Notes: generated from the sequence alone by a model not told the origin. A DNA stretch of 64,000 bases from an uncultured Bacteroidales bacterium (GCA_937896895.1 CALBNV010000013.1:1-64000), one strand, 5' to 3'. Numbered from the stretch's first letter, positions 8,801-18,002 are shown. Program-made: numbers and translations.

Positions 8801-10386
8801 TGGACGGGGAGATCTTCGGGGACATCAATGTAGTCGGTTCTTTGAAAAAACCTGTTCTTGAAGGAGATGTGACGTTTAAAGATGCCGGTTGCAAGATTGA
8901 TTTCTTGAACACATATTACAAAATCAATAACACCGTTGCTTTTAGCGAGAACAGGATAAATGTTGATAATCTGCAACTTACCGATACGACCGGAAATATC
9001 GCATACGCCAATGGTGTTATCAGTCACAACTACCTGCGTGATTTTGATTTCGACATAAAATTAAGATGCGATGACTTCGCCGCAATGAACATACCTGCCG
9101 AGAAAGCGGATGGTTTTTATGGCTCTGCCGTTGCAAATGGCGATGTGGTCATCAAAGGCCCGATAAATGACATTCTTTTGGACATTGACGTGAGGACGCG
9201 CAAAGGCACTGAAATAAACATCCCGCTTTCGTCAACAAGCACAGTGGACGATAATTTCATCGTATTCGTGCAGAAAAACGCTGATGTTGATACAACAGGG
9301 AATTTCGTCCCACCGGTCAAGGAGACGAGCAGCCTGACATTAGATCTGAATGCCGAGGTCAATCCTGACGCCACATTGCAGATATTTCTTCCGTCGAACA
9401 TGGGGTTGATTCAAGCTACAGGCACCGGCAATGTGAATCTCGGGATGAAGCAGGGCGATTTGACATTGAACGGCAACTATGTGATAAACAGCGGACAGTT
9501 TGCTTTCAGGCTGCAAGTCGTAAGCCGAAATTTCAACATTCGCAACGGCGGGACAATTCACTTCAACGGCGACCCGACGGATGCCGATATTGACATTGTA
9601 AGTACTTACAGGACAAAGGTTTCGCTAAAGTCGCTCGGCAGCAGCATCGCGGTTGACACCACGATAAACAATACGATTAACGTTGACTGCATCCTGCATC
9701 TTCGCGACAAGCTGATGAACCCAACAATCACGTTCGGATTGGAATTGCCGAATTCAAAAGACGACATCAAGTCGGCGGTTTTTTCAGTGATCGACACGAC
9801 AAACCAAGCGGTTATGGCTCAACAAGTGCTTTCGCTGATGGTCATCGGAATGTTTGCGAACACAGGCAACACAGACATTGCTGAAATCGGCTCCACCGCT
9901 TATTATGGTGTGATAACAAGTCAGCTAAACAACTGGTTGTCATCACTTTCCAAGAACTTTGACATCGGCGTCAATTATAAACCTAACAGCAAAATGACAA
10001 ACGAGGAGATTGAAGTCGCCATGTCAACACAACTATTCGACGACCGTCTTACCATTGAGGGTGACTTCGGCATGGTACGCGGAAACAACAATGTCACTAA
10101 CAACGCGAATAATATCGTTGGCGATGTCGATGTATCGTTTAAACTGACTAACAGATTGAGTGTCAAAGCGTACAACCATACAAATGTGAACAACAACTAT
10201 GCGACGTACAATTTGTTTGAGAGCATGTCGGACTACACGCAGGGGTTGGGCATTTCGCTTTCACAGAGTTTCGACAAATTCAGTGAGATTTTCTTAAAAC
10301 ACAACAAAGACAAGCATAAGGACAGAAAAAACGATAAAAAAGAGAAAAAACAAAGAAAGACCGAAAAAAATGATGAAAAAAAGTGA
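5848..10386 (+). CDS. tamB: Translocation and assembly module protein TamB
   Basis: A 1512-residue AsmA/TamB-like protein. One N-terminal membrane anchor (residues about 14-36, GVLIIFTVIFALIASLYAAI) is followed by a very long, beta-rich periplasmic body made of repeating amphipathic strands, ending in the conserved TamB C-terminal (DUF490) domain from about residue 1080 (DLNAEVNPDATLQIFLPS, MGLIQATGTGNVNLGMKQGDLTLNGNY split across that region) and a Lys-rich tail (KDRKNDKKEKKQRK). By family, it spans the periplasm and helps outer-membrane protein insertion or lipid transport; partner TamA/BamA is not in the window. It begins 12 bp from divergent tsaD and overlaps the helicase gene by 17 bases, so the two are probably cotranscribed. 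No consensus promoter was found within the short gap. Confidence 0.9.
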   Translation: MRKSTKNKLTKAFHGVLIIFTVIFALIASLYAAIRDVSVQSIMARSVAGFVSKSLKTDVKINTFYITPDLELHLNGLQINDLEQYPMLKIDEFKTSLAMKFPFDQIRLEEVYLKNALCKLVTYEGNEMSNLAEMLSQVPENQEKKNTDTPYDFNLVIEKISVENAHFVLWNQNRDQPERKSMDYRHLDFDSINLDLHNFEYRSDTITGFIKDLKGKERCGADLKSFTASVLFCPTDINIGNMRSNLNNSYLDMNLEFKINDLADFDTFEDSVLIISNIRNTRLRLDDIKYWAYVMRKMPNDVVLNTDFYGPVNDFKLNNLDISFGECSNIRGFMSMQGICHDTGDSYWVMDFPTVKTSYDDLIDFYIPSSSITIPLPEMLEPMGNVTLSVDYKGTPKNFDFKTNASTEVGNVKANLLMRAYNYESPQYAAAVVADNVDVARLLASSTPFKVTMSADINGEGFDGKTADFMSKLRFKSLKYNKNEFDDFIVDVSMKNEILKLETDIANNDVGLKLAASSNFKYSKPLISAVANISEANLNNLHLIDNDSIVIVSTDLNGSFSGFNIDDLTANLKLDSTTVRKGTDDYYMDYFVASLSENHGVKSASVSCDFFDFQADGIINHRSFVNAMKNSLLKHVHIPEIKKSRGLYNVDKQEFAVKIDLKDTDMLTRFFMPQLHVASGSSFAATYTTGDSNHGQTLECPEVRFNNMIFRDIDVRNTIDQRGILCNVSVGDVILKDSTETNPHVTGIENFVLTANASNDTVDFNLKWDDDGPINHNKADVKSRYVPNENGGGLFTIDADTIIMRDTLLELNGNTYVIFKGDETLVHNLGFHTKSQTLTINGLYPKHNDDTLSVSFVNLDMSDINFLLIDNDLSFAGDIDGDLRICGLRGQPMFDSDLKITDFSINNNDVGDVVINADWLDSDKSINIESAIYSNIVGNNDNKTFDLNGKYYPDFEDDNLDFKLAVSGFKLNSVTPFVSSVISRLDGEIFGDINVVGSLKKPVLEGDVTFKDAGCKIDFLNTYYKINNTVAFSENRINVDNLQLTDTTGNIAYANGVISHNYLRDFDFDIKLRCDDFAAMNIPAEKADGFYGSAVANGDVVIKGPINDILLDIDVRTRKGTEINIPLSSTSTVDDNFIVFVQKNADVDTTGNFVPPVKETSSLTLDLNAEVNPDATLQIFLPSNMGLIQATGTGNVNLGMKQGDLTLNGNYVINSGQFAFRLQVVSRNFNIRNGGTIHFNGDPTDADIDIVSTYRTKVSLKSLGSSIAVDTTINNTINVDCILHLRDKLMNPTITFGLELPNSKDDIKSAVFSVIDTTNQAVMAQQVLSLMVIGMFANTGNTDIAEIGSTAYYGVITSQLNNWLSSLSKNFDIGVNYKPNSKMTNEEIEVAMSTQLFDDRLTIEGDFGMVRGNNNVTNNANNIVGDVDVSFKLTNRLSVKAYNHTNVNNNYATYNLFESMSDYTQGLGISLSQSFDKFSEIFLKHNKDKHKDRKNDKKEKKQRKTEKNDEKK
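5853..5860 (-). promoter_or_regulatory. tsaD -7 element lying inside the tamB coding sequence
   Basis: Minus-strand TACTTTTG, 17 bp upstream of the tsaD start codon. Since tamB starts at 5848 on the other strand, this element overlaps tamB codons 2-5. No good -33 match at the expected distance. Confidence 0.5.
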
Positions 10387-13300
10387 CAAGCCTTTTAAGA
10401 TTTACACGGCATCGGCGGGTTCAGGTAAAACGTTCACCATTGTAAAAGAATATCTTACGCTATGTCTCGGCGACAATGCTGATGCGTTCCGTGAGATTCT
10501 TGCCGTCACTTTCACCAATAAGGCCGCCAACGAGATGAAAGCCAAGATATTGCGTTTTCTGCTTGGCATCGCCGACAACTCATCTGAGAACGACATCCAA
10601 TTGATGAGAAATTACATCATGGAGAAAACCGGCGTTGGCGAAAATGTAATCGTTGAACGTTGTAAAGCATTATACACCAAGATTATACACAATTACAGCG
10701 ACATGGCCGTCACCACAATCGACAAATTCGTGCAGCAACTGTCGCGCAGTTTCGCAAGGGAATTAAACCTGCCAAGCCAATACAGTGTCATCCTCGACAA
10801 TGACGATCTCATTGATGAGATAATCTGGCTTCTTTCAGATGAAATAGGTAATAACAAATTCATTACCAAGATGTTGTCGAATTATGTGGAGTATAATCTG
10901 ACGGAGGAGACCTCATGGAATGTGAAGACTCTCATCGGTGATTTCATAAAAAAACTGCTCAGGGAAGATGCTTACAAGAAAGGTGAGAAGAAAGAAATAG
11001 TCGAGATTGACGAGGCGAAATTTGATGAGATCAGGAAATACCTCGGAAGTGAAATCAAGACTTGCGATAAAGCTATTGATAAGTTAATCAATGACATAAC
11101 TGACAAAGAAATTGAACTTGGCATCGATGTCAGCGACTATTCATACAAGGAAAAAGGACTTCCTACGGTCGTGAGGAGCATGAAAGCCCGCAAGAACTGC
11201 ATCGCCTCGAACAGGTCGCGTGACATGATTTGTGGAAACGTTAAATGGAAGTCGAAGACCTGTCGTGTTGATAACGACGATATTCTTGAATGCTATGGGA
11301 ATGCGCTTGAGAACTATCCCAAATTGATCAGGAAATTTTTTATCTTGTCAGTTGTTGAAAAAGATATGTATCTGTATGTGCTTAGAAATCATATCTTTGA
11401 GTTGATAAACGAGTTTATTGAAGACAGTTCGCAGGTTCATATTTCTGAGTTCAACAAGCGCATTTCCGATGTTCTCGGCGACTGTTCGGTGCCGTTCATT
11501 TATGAGAGGATAGGCGAGAGGTACAAGCATTATTTCATCGATGAGTTTCAGGACACCTCGGTGCTGCAATGGCAGAATTTCCTGCCGTTGGTTGACAACA
11601 GTTTGTCGCAGGGCAACATGAACATGATTGTCGGCGATGCGAAACAGTCGATCTATAGGTTCAGAGGCGGCGAGGTTGAACAGATTATCAATCTTCCTGA
11701 GATTTACAATCGTCCGGACAATGCGTTTTCAGCGAGTTGCCAGCAGAATTTCGTGGCCTCGGCGGAGAAGAGGTCGCTTGACACCAATTTTCGTTCCTGC
11801 AAGAATATCATCAAGTTCAACAACACGTTTTTCCGTTTTGCACAGAAATATCTTGAAGACGGAGATGCGATGGGACTCAGTCGTGTTTTCGATGATACCG
11901 AACAGATTTACAATTCAAAAGACGGTGGCTTGGTTTCGCTTGAGGTTTTCTCCGATGCACTTGACACCAAAACATATCACGAGAAAGTTCTTGAGTCAAT
12001 GCTCAATAAAATCAACGAGTTGCATTCTGAAGGAATTGAATATAAAGACATTACAATTCAAGTGCGCTCAAATCGTGAAGGAACGGAAATTGCGAATTAT
12101 CTTGTGGCTAATGGCATTGAGGTGATTTCCGCCGAGTCGGTGCAACTTCAGTCATCGGACAAAGTACAGCTGATTGTCAATACGTTACATTATTTTGTCA
12201 ACGGTGAGAATCCTGTAATTCTTAAGACGGTTTCTTATTTTTATGAAAAGACGCATCAGGGGAAGGCGTTGGCTTTGCACAGAGACAACAGCATTGTCAG
12301 ATTCGATGAAACATTTAAAAATGCTTTGCAGTCGATTCATAACCAAGCATATAGCTTGTACGATTTGTGCGTGCAACTTTGCAGGTTTTATGATTTCAAC
12401 ATTCTTGAAGATGTCTTTGTCCAATATTTCATGAACATGCTTTATGAATGGCAATCGGCGCACAGTGCCGGCATTGACGCTTTCGTTGAATATTGGGAGA
12501 AAAAGAAAAATCTACTTAGCGTTCAGATTACCGGTGAACTCAACTGTGTGAATATCATGACGATACACAAGTCGAAAGGCCTTGAGTTCAGGGTCGTGAT
12601 GTATCCGTTTGCCGAAACGAAACTTGACACGAGTGCCGGGTTTACGCAAAAGGAAATCTGGATCCAGTGTTCTGATTGTGAGATGACAAAAGACATCCCG
12701 TATCTCGACGCTTTTCTGCTGCCGATAAGCAAGGAGAAGCTCAAAGATACTGATTTTGAATACATTCTGTGCCGCGAAGAACAGAAAACGAGGCTCGATA
12801 ATCTCAACACGATGTATGTTTCGATGACGCGTGCAAAGGAAATGCTTTTCGTTTATACCAACTCAAAATGTTCCCAAACAAGCTATAATATCTTCAACGA
12901 TTTCTTGAACGAAAATGCAAATTATGCTGATATTCAACATTATAAGAAAGAAAATGAAGATGTGCGATTCGATGATTTTTTCCTTGAACGGAAAGAAATA
13001 ACAAAGGAAGAGAAGGAAAACAGCAATGTTTTCACTTACGGAATTGCAAAAGACAATTATGGAAAGTCAAATGCGGAAAGTAAGGAAGACGTTGATATTC
13101 TTGAACTTAACGAAAATTCAAAGACACCGAGGGCGTTGCAGTGGTTCGAGAGACTTTCCGTCGAGCCTGACCCGACGATGGTCTGGGCGTCGAAGGAGAC
13201 CTTCATGCCCGACGAATGGGGCTCGTTGGTGCACGAAATTTTCTCTAAAATCAAGACGAAAAATGATGTTGACAGGGCATTGAGACAATATGTCAACGAC

Positions 13301-13651
13301 GGCACCATTGATGAGAAACAAGCCGAAGCACTCAAACAAAAATTCAACAAAGTCATTGAGATTGAATGTCTTAAGCCGGCATATTCAGCCGACGCAGTGA
13401 TAATGAACGAGATGGACATACACACGTCGTCAGGGCATGTGATGCGCCCCGACAGGTACGCGATAACCGACAAAGGCACCATTCTTATTGATTACAAAAC
13501 CGGAAAACACAACGAGAAATATCATCAGCAGCTTCAGGATTACATGATTGCACTTCGTGAAATGAATGGAAATCAAGACATTAAGGCGTATCTCGTTTAT
13601 CTTGGCGATGAGATTGACGTTGAAGAAGTAAGATTGGACAGATTATTCTAA
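10370..13651 (+). CDS. AddA/RecB-type UvrD-family helicase-nuclease
   Basis: A 1093-residue superfamily 1 helicase for double-strand break processing. Walker A is at the N-terminus (ASAGSGKT, K20), Walker B at about 389-396 (FIDEFQDT), then the UvrD motifs FRGGEVEQI, LDTNFRS, MTIHKSKGLEF and YVSMTRAKEMLFVY. The C-terminal 100 residues carry a RecB-family nuclease signature (RPDRYAITDKG then ILIDYKTGKHNEKYHQQL, about 1025-1055), so the nuclease appears intact. This matches AddA-like proteins of Bacteroidetes; the AddB-like partner is not adjacent. The start codon lies inside the end of tamB (17-base overlap), implying coupled translation; the second Met is an equally possible start. Confidence 0.88.
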   Translation: MMKKSDKPFKIYTASAGSGKTFTIVKEYLTLCLGDNADAFREILAVTFTNKAANEMKAKILRFLLGIADNSSENDIQLMRNYIMEKTGVGENVIVERCKALYTKIIHNYSDMAVTTIDKFVQQLSRSFARELNLPSQYSVILDNDDLIDEIIWLLSDEIGNNKFITKMLSNYVEYNLTEETSWNVKTLIGDFIKKLLREDAYKKGEKKEIVEIDEAKFDEIRKYLGSEIKTCDKAIDKLINDITDKEIELGIDVSDYSYKEKGLPTVVRSMKARKNCIASNRSRDMICGNVKWKSKTCRVDNDDILECYGNALENYPKLIRKFFILSVVEKDMYLYVLRNHIFELINEFIEDSSQVHISEFNKRISDVLGDCSVPFIYERIGERYKHYFIDEFQDTSVLQWQNFLPLVDNSLSQGNMNMIVGDAKQSIYRFRGGEVEQIINLPEIYNRPDNAFSASCQQNFVASAEKRSLDTNFRSCKNIIKFNNTFFRFAQKYLEDGDAMGLSRVFDDTEQIYNSKDGGLVSLEVFSDALDTKTYHEKVLESMLNKINELHSEGIEYKDITIQVRSNREGTEIANYLVANGIEVISAESVQLQSSDKVQLIVNTLHYFVNGENPVILKTVSYFYEKTHQGKALALHRDNSIVRFDETFKNALQSIHNQAYSLYDLCVQLCRFYDFNILEDVFVQYFMNMLYEWQSAHSAGIDAFVEYWEKKKNLLSVQITGELNCVNIMTIHKSKGLEFRVVMYPFAETKLDTSAGFTQKEIWIQCSDCEMTKDIPYLDAFLLPISKEKLKDTDFEYILCREEQKTRLDNLNTMYVSMTRAKEMLFVYTNSKCSQTSYNIFNDFLNENANYADIQHYKKENEDVRFDDFFLERKEITKEEKENSNVFTYGIAKDNYGKSNAESKEDVDILELNENSKTPRALQWFERLSVEPDPTMVWASKETFMPDEWGSLVHEIFSKIKTKNDVDRALRQYVNDGTIDEKQAEALKQKFNKVIEIECLKPAYSADAVIMNEMDIHTSSGHVMRPDRYAITDKGTILIDYKTGKHNEKYHQQLQDYMIALREMNGNQDIKAYLVYLGDEIDVEEVRLDRLF

Positions 13652-13661
13652 ATTTAATAAT

Positions 13662-16600
13662 ATGAAAACAAAAACTTTGATTATCAGCATGTTGCTTGCA
13701 TTCGGCACATTGTCGATGCAGGCGCAGGACGAGGCCAAGATGCTTCGTTTCCCGGCGATTCACGGCAATCAGGTCGTGTTCAGCTATGCCGGTGACATCT
13801 ATACCGTCGATGCGAAAGGCGGTGTGGCACAGCAACTTACAAACGATGCCGACGGCTTCGAGATCTTCGCGCGTTTCTCGCCCGACGGGAAGAACATCGC
13901 GTTCACCGGTCAGTACGACGGAAACACCGAGGTCTATGTCATGCCGTCGCAAGGCGGCGTGCCGCAGCGTCTCACCTTCACCTCGACACTTGACCGTGAC
14001 GACCTGTCGGACCGCATGGGGCCGAACAACATCGTCATGACCTGGAAAGACAACGAAAACATCGTCTTTCGCACACGCTCGATAACGTGGGACGACTTCG
14101 TTGGCCAGCTTTTTGTGGCGAATGTCAACGGCGGTTTGAGCGAGCAACTGCCTTTCAATGAAGGCGGTTGGATAAGCTTTTCGCCAGATGGCACGAAAAT
14201 TGCGTTCAACCGCGTCATGCGCGAGTTCCGCACATGGAAATATTACAAAGGCGGAATGGCCGACGACATCTGGATCTTCGATTTCAACACAAAAGAACTC
14301 AAAAACATCACAAACAACGACTCGCAGGACATCTTCCCGATGTGGGTCGGCGACAAGATCTATTTCTGCTCCGACCGCGACCGCACAATGAACATCTTCT
14401 GCTACGACATCGCGACGGAGAAGACCGAAAAAGTGACGAACTACACGTATTACGATGTGAAGTTCCCGTCGCTCGGCGACAAAGACATCATCTTTGAAAA
14501 CGGCGGCGAGCTGTTCCGCATGAGCTTGAAAGACAACTCGATACACGCCATCCCTGTGCAAATCAACAACGACGGAATCACTTCAAGGACAAAATACATC
14601 GATGCGTCAAAGAACATCACTTCCGTTAACGTCTCACCCGACGGCAAACGCTTGGTTGTCAGCGGCCGCGGCGACATCTGGACGGTGCCGTTCGAGTCGG
14701 GTGTCACACGCAACCTCACCAAGTCGGACGGCGCACACGACCGAGGCGCGGTCTGGTCACCCGACGGGAAATACATCGCTTACATCTCCGACAGGACAGG
14801 CAACGACGAGCTTTTCATCCAAAACCAAGACGGCAGGGAAGAGGCGATACAACTCACGTCACCGGAAACCGTTTCCCTGACTTATAAATACGCTCCAAAA
14901 TGGTCGCCCGACAGCAAGAAAATCTTCTGGTACGACAAGGAGAACCGCCTCATGATGATTGACATCGTTTCAAAGAAAATCACCGAGATTGCGAGAAGCG
15001 AGGCCGGCGAAATCGGCGATTACACAATCTCACCCGATAGCAGATGGGTCGCTTATTCCGACAGGAAAATCTCGGAGTATAGCCAGATTTTCGTCTATAA
15101 CATTGAAACTCAAAAGACTGAGGCCGTCACCGACACATGGTTCAACTCTCTGAATCCTTCTTTCGACAAGAACGGCAAGTATCTGTATTTCGTTTCGGAA
15201 CGCGACTTTGACCCGATTTACAGCAACACCGAATGGAACCACGCATACCAGGAGATGGCACGCGTCTATTTCGTCACCTTGCAGAAAGACACGCCGTCGC
15301 CGTTCCTTACGGAAAACGACGAGGTGAAAGTCGAGAACGCCGAAGCGAAGGAAACGAAAGACTCAAAGAAGAAATCAAGCAAGAAAGAAGAATCTAAAGC
15401 CGAAGATACCAAGCCTATAAGCATTGATTTTGAGGGAATTATCGACAGAATCATTCCGCTTCCGGGACTTAAGACCGCTTATTATTACAATGTGAAGGCG
15501 GTTGAGAACGGCGTTTATTTCTGCGCTTGGGGCGACAACAACGGCCTGTATTATTTCGACATGAGCGGGAGGGAGGCCAAGAAGATATGCAAAGGCGTCG
15601 CCTACGACCTGTTGCCTGACGGCTCGAAGATGGTTGTCATGAACCGCGGGAAGTATTCATTGATAAATGCTCCGAAGGGTGAGACTAAACTTCCAGAAGA
15701 AGGTGCTGACCTCTCCGGCATGAAGAAATGGGTGAATCTCCACGAGGAATGGGCGCAGATCTACCGTGAGGCGTGGCGTCAGATGCGCGACTTTTTCTAT
15801 GCGCCGAACATGCACGGCAACGACTGGCCGGCGATATACGAGAAATACGCGGTTTTGATCCCGTACTGCGGCGACCGCAACGACGTCAACTATCTCATCG
15901 GCGAGATGATCGGCGAGCTCAACATCGGGCACGCTTACACCGGCGGTGGCGACAGGGTGGAGGCCGACCGCATCAAACAGGGGCTGCTCGGCGCACAACT
16001 CAAACGCGACGGCAGCGGTTACTATCAGATTGTCAGGATTTTGAAAGGCGAGAGCTGGAACAAGGCGACGACATCGCCGCTGGCGGAGATCGGCGTCAAC
16101 GCAAAAGAAGGCGACTACATCGTGGCAATCGACGGCGTTTCGACAAAAGAGATGACGAACATCTATGAGGCGTTGGTGGGTAAGGCCGGCAAGGCGGTGA
16201 TGCTCTCGTTGAACAGCAGCGCGTCGGAGAGCGGCGCACGCGACGTGGTGGTGAAGCCGATAGGCAGCGAGAACTCCTTGTACTATTACAACATGGTGCA
16301 GGAGAACATCCGCAAGGTCAGCGAGGCGACCGACGGACAGGTCGGTTACATCCACATCCCCGACATGGGCGTTGACGGCCTTAACGAGTTCGTGAAGTAT
16401 TTCTATCCGCAACTCACCAAGAAGGCGTTGATTATCGACGACCGCGGCAACGGCGGCGGCAACGTCTCCCCGATGATCATAGAGCGTCTGCGCCGTGAGG
16501 TGGCGATGTACACGATGACGCGCAACAGCGGCGCGGAGATAAAGCCATTCCAGATGATGAACGGCCCGAAGGTGTTGATATTCAACAAATACTCGGCATC

Positions 16601-16940
16601 CGACGGCGACCTGTTCCCGTGGCAGTTCAAGCATTACAAGCTCGGGACGACCATCGGCACGCGTTCGTGGGGCGGCGTGGTAGGCATCAGGGGCAGCCTG
16701 CCGTTCATCGACGGCGGCACGCTGAACCGCCCGGAGTTCGCCCCGTTCGACGCCGACGGCAACTGGATCATCGAAGGCCACGGCGTTGACCCCGACATCG
16801 TCATCGACAACAACCCTTACGATGAGTTCAACGGCATCGACGCGCAGCTCGACAAGGCCATCGAGGTCATCATGGAGCAGATGAAAGGCTGGCCGCAGCA
16901 GCCCGCGATACCGGAATATCCGGATAAGACGAACTATTAG
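13662..16940 (+). CDS. Tricorn-like S41 family protease
   Basis: A 1092-residue secreted protease homologous to tricorn. A signal peptide (residues 1-21, ending SMQAQ) sends it to the periplasm or beyond. Residues about 25-680 are WD40/beta-propeller-like repeats (FSPDGKNIAFTG, WSPDGKYIAYIS, WSPDSKKIFWYD), interrupted by a Lys/Glu-rich linker at about 560-583. A PDZ domain follows (about 785-870, KEGDYIVAIDGVSTKEM), then the S41 core with DDRGNGGGNVSP near 926 and the catalytic-serine region YSASDGDLFPW near 977. Length is as usual for bacterial tricorn homologues. It starts 10 bases after the helicase stop and is the last gene before a strong hairpin. Physiological substrate unknown; general peptide degradation is likely. 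Confidence 0.92.
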   Translation: MKTKTLIISMLLAFGTLSMQAQDEAKMLRFPAIHGNQVVFSYAGDIYTVDAKGGVAQQLTNDADGFEIFARFSPDGKNIAFTGQYDGNTEVYVMPSQGGVPQRLTFTSTLDRDDLSDRMGPNNIVMTWKDNENIVFRTRSITWDDFVGQLFVANVNGGLSEQLPFNEGGWISFSPDGTKIAFNRVMREFRTWKYYKGGMADDIWIFDFNTKELKNITNNDSQDIFPMWVGDKIYFCSDRDRTMNIFCYDIATEKTEKVTNYTYYDVKFPSLGDKDIIFENGGELFRMSLKDNSIHAIPVQINNDGITSRTKYIDASKNITSVNVSPDGKRLVVSGRGDIWTVPFESGVTRNLTKSDGAHDRGAVWSPDGKYIAYISDRTGNDELFIQNQDGREEAIQLTSPETVSLTYKYAPKWSPDSKKIFWYDKENRLMMIDIVSKKITEIARSEAGEIGDYTISPDSRWVAYSDRKISEYSQIFVYNIETQKTEAVTDTWFNSLNPSFDKNGKYLYFVSERDFDPIYSNTEWNHAYQEMARVYFVTLQKDTPSPFLTENDEVKVENAEAKETKDSKKKSSKKEESKAEDTKPISIDFEGIIDRIIPLPGLKTAYYYNVKAVENGVYFCAWGDNNGLYYFDMSGREAKKICKGVAYDLLPDGSKMVVMNRGKYSLINAPKGETKLPEEGADLSGMKKWVNLHEEWAQIYREAWRQMRDFFYAPNMHGNDWPAIYEKYAVLIPYCGDRNDVNYLIGEMIGELNIGHAYTGGGDRVEADRIKQGLLGAQLKRDGSGYYQIVRILKGESWNKATTSPLAEIGVNAKEGDYIVAIDGVSTKEMTNIYEALVGKAGKAVMLSLNSSASESGARDVVVKPIGSENSLYYYNMVQENIRKVSEATDGQVGYIHIPDMGVDGLNEFVKYFYPQLTKKALIIDDRGNGGGNVSPMIIERLRREVAMYTMTRNSGAEIKPFQMMNGPKVLIFNKYSASDGDLFPWQFKHYKLGTTIGTRSWGGVVGIRGSLPFIDGGTLNRPEFAPFDADGNWIIEGHGVDPDIVIDNNPYDEFNGIDAQLDKAIEVIMEQMKGWPQQPAIPEYPDKTNY

Positions 16941-16961
16941 AGATTAGAGTTTAATAAAGAT

Positions 16962-17008
16962 AAAAAAGCCGGTGCGTAAGGTCTTGGATCTTGTGCGCCG
17001 GTTTTTTA
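16962..17008. terminator. Hairpin terminator after the tamB-helicase-protease block
   Basis: AAAAAGCCGGTGCG pairs with TGCGCCGGTTTTTT (14 bp allowing G-T pairs) around an 18-base loop. The A-run on one side and T-run on the other make it suitable in both directions, facing the protease gene on the left and the leftward AbiEii-like gene on the right. Confidence 0.85.
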
Positions 17009-17038
17009 TCACATATTAATGCTTAGACGGACACAATG

Positions 17039-17641
17039 CTACTGTAAAGCCGTTATAATTTTGTTTTTTACATCATCCCACGACATGTTTGAAAACATAT
17101 ATGGCATTGGAGAACCTTCGGCATCGGCAAAATATGTCAGACTTTTTAAAGCCATGAACAACGAACCACCGTTATATTTCTGCTGGTAGAAGTCAAGAAT
17201 GTCATTTATGGTGTAATAATCAAGCAGATGTGCTATGTCGGTGAAATCTTTAATGCTGCCGCGCCCTATGACGGCTGTAACTTTCATGGCAGCAATATCT
17301 TCGGCTGACGCCAATCTCAACGAGTCTTCCTCAATGCAATCGCCAATCCACGGATATTTGTAGTTTACAATATCAACCTTCACATTCGCAACATCAAAAA
17401 TATTGATGTTTGGGGTCAACTTCAGAGGAGTAACTTTTCTGATGGAGGCCAACGCATCTTGGAGTTCGGATGAATCGCATTCAACGGTTCCAAATAGGTC
17501 AAGGTCGATGGATTTGCGATGCCCAATCTGCAGTGCAAGTGCCGTGCAACCCGCTAATCTTGTATCTTTTAATTCCGGTAGCTGCTGCAGCTCTTTTAAA
17601 AGTTCCAGTGTTGCCGGTTCGATAGTCTCGTAGTGTAACAT
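17039..17641 (-). CDS. AbiEii-like nucleotidyltransferase
   Basis: A 200-residue protein of the nucleotidyl transferase AbiEii/AbiGii family. The fold's signature is visible: LAGCTALALQIGHRKSIDLD with the paired aspartates of a polymerase-beta type active site, followed by VKVDIVNYKYPWIGD and SAEDIAAMKVTAVIGRG. Family members include toxins of abortive-infection or toxin-antitoxin pairs that modify tRNA by adding nucleotides; many relatives are uncharacterised. It overlaps by 46 bases the end of an upstream DUF6922 gene, which takes the place of an antitoxin in this pair. Whether it acts as a toxin cannot be told from sequence. Confidence 0.8.
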   Translation of the reverse strand: MLHYETIEPATLELLKELQQLPELKDTRLAGCTALALQIGHRKSIDLDLFGTVECDSSELQDALASIRKVTPLKLTPNINIFDVANVKVDIVNYKYPWIGDCIEEDSLRLASAEDIAAMKVTAVIGRGSIKDFTDIAHLLDYYTINDILDFYQQKYNGGSLFMALKSLTYFADAEGSPMPYMFSNMSWDDVKNKIITALQ

Positions 17642-17892
17642 CTGTAATCCTCCATCTTGGTTTTTGAAATAGCGGCTATGAAAGACAAAGCTCTTGGCTC
17701 AAGTTCGCGCAGCTTCATCGCTGTTTCGGCTATTTTCTTAATTCCATAATAAGAACGAAGCAGTTTCCAATCGTCCATCAGTCCATATTCCAGAACACGC
17801 TGGACAACGTAAGGCGCATGTTTTTCCATGTCAATGTCTTCGATTTTTGTGTCCCAAAACAGGTGCTTGGAGAATTGGTATCTTACATCCAT
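17596..17892 (-). CDS. DUF6922 protein, possible partner of the AbiEii-like gene
   Basis: A 98-residue protein matching the DUF6922 pattern of Bacteroidetes: FSKHLFWDTKIEDIDMEKH, then VVQRVLEYGLMDDWKLL, a basic helical middle resembling an HTH (YYGIKKIAETAMKLREL), and a C-terminal CYTTRLSNRQHW. The reading frame is open back to an ATG at 17943, but a TAACTTTG -7 element (17911-17918) lies inside that extension, so the ATG at 17892 (MDVRYQFSKHL) is preferred. It is encoded directly upstream of, and overlapping, the nucleotidyltransferase gene, a constant arrangement for this family. It probably acts as the antitoxin or DNA-binding partner; this is inference from context. Confidence 0.7.
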   Translation of the reverse strand: MDVRYQFSKHLFWDTKIEDIDMEKHAPYVVQRVLEYGLMDDWKLLRSYYGIKKIAETAMKLRELEPRALSFIAAISKTKMEDYRCYTTRLSNRQHWNF

Positions 17893-17910
17893 CGTCTTAT
17901 ATTTTTGCCG

Positions 17911-17918
17911 CAAAGTTA
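17911..17918 (-). promoter_or_regulatory. -7 element for the DUF6922-AbiEii pair
   Basis: Minus-strand TAACTTTG, 18 bp upstream of the preferred start at 17892. It decides against the longer reading frame beginning at 17943. No clear -33 element. Confidence 0.5.
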
Positions 17919-18002
17919 CAAATAATTTTTGTGTACAGGTCATTTTGCAGTTTTTTTCATGTATGCTCCATGATTATCTTAAATCACCGACTTGCACAAA
18001 TA

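Noticed and set aside
13581..14561. Long minus-strand open frame of 326 codons opposite the tricorn-like gene
   Set aside because: It is antisense to a gene with clear domains, has no recognisable motif and reflects GC-rich third positions in that gene.
15657..16781. Minus-strand open frame of 374 codons opposite the protease core
   Set aside because: Same reason: rich in Arg, Val, His and Ala as expected from the complement of the conserved PDZ and S41 coding sequence; no family.
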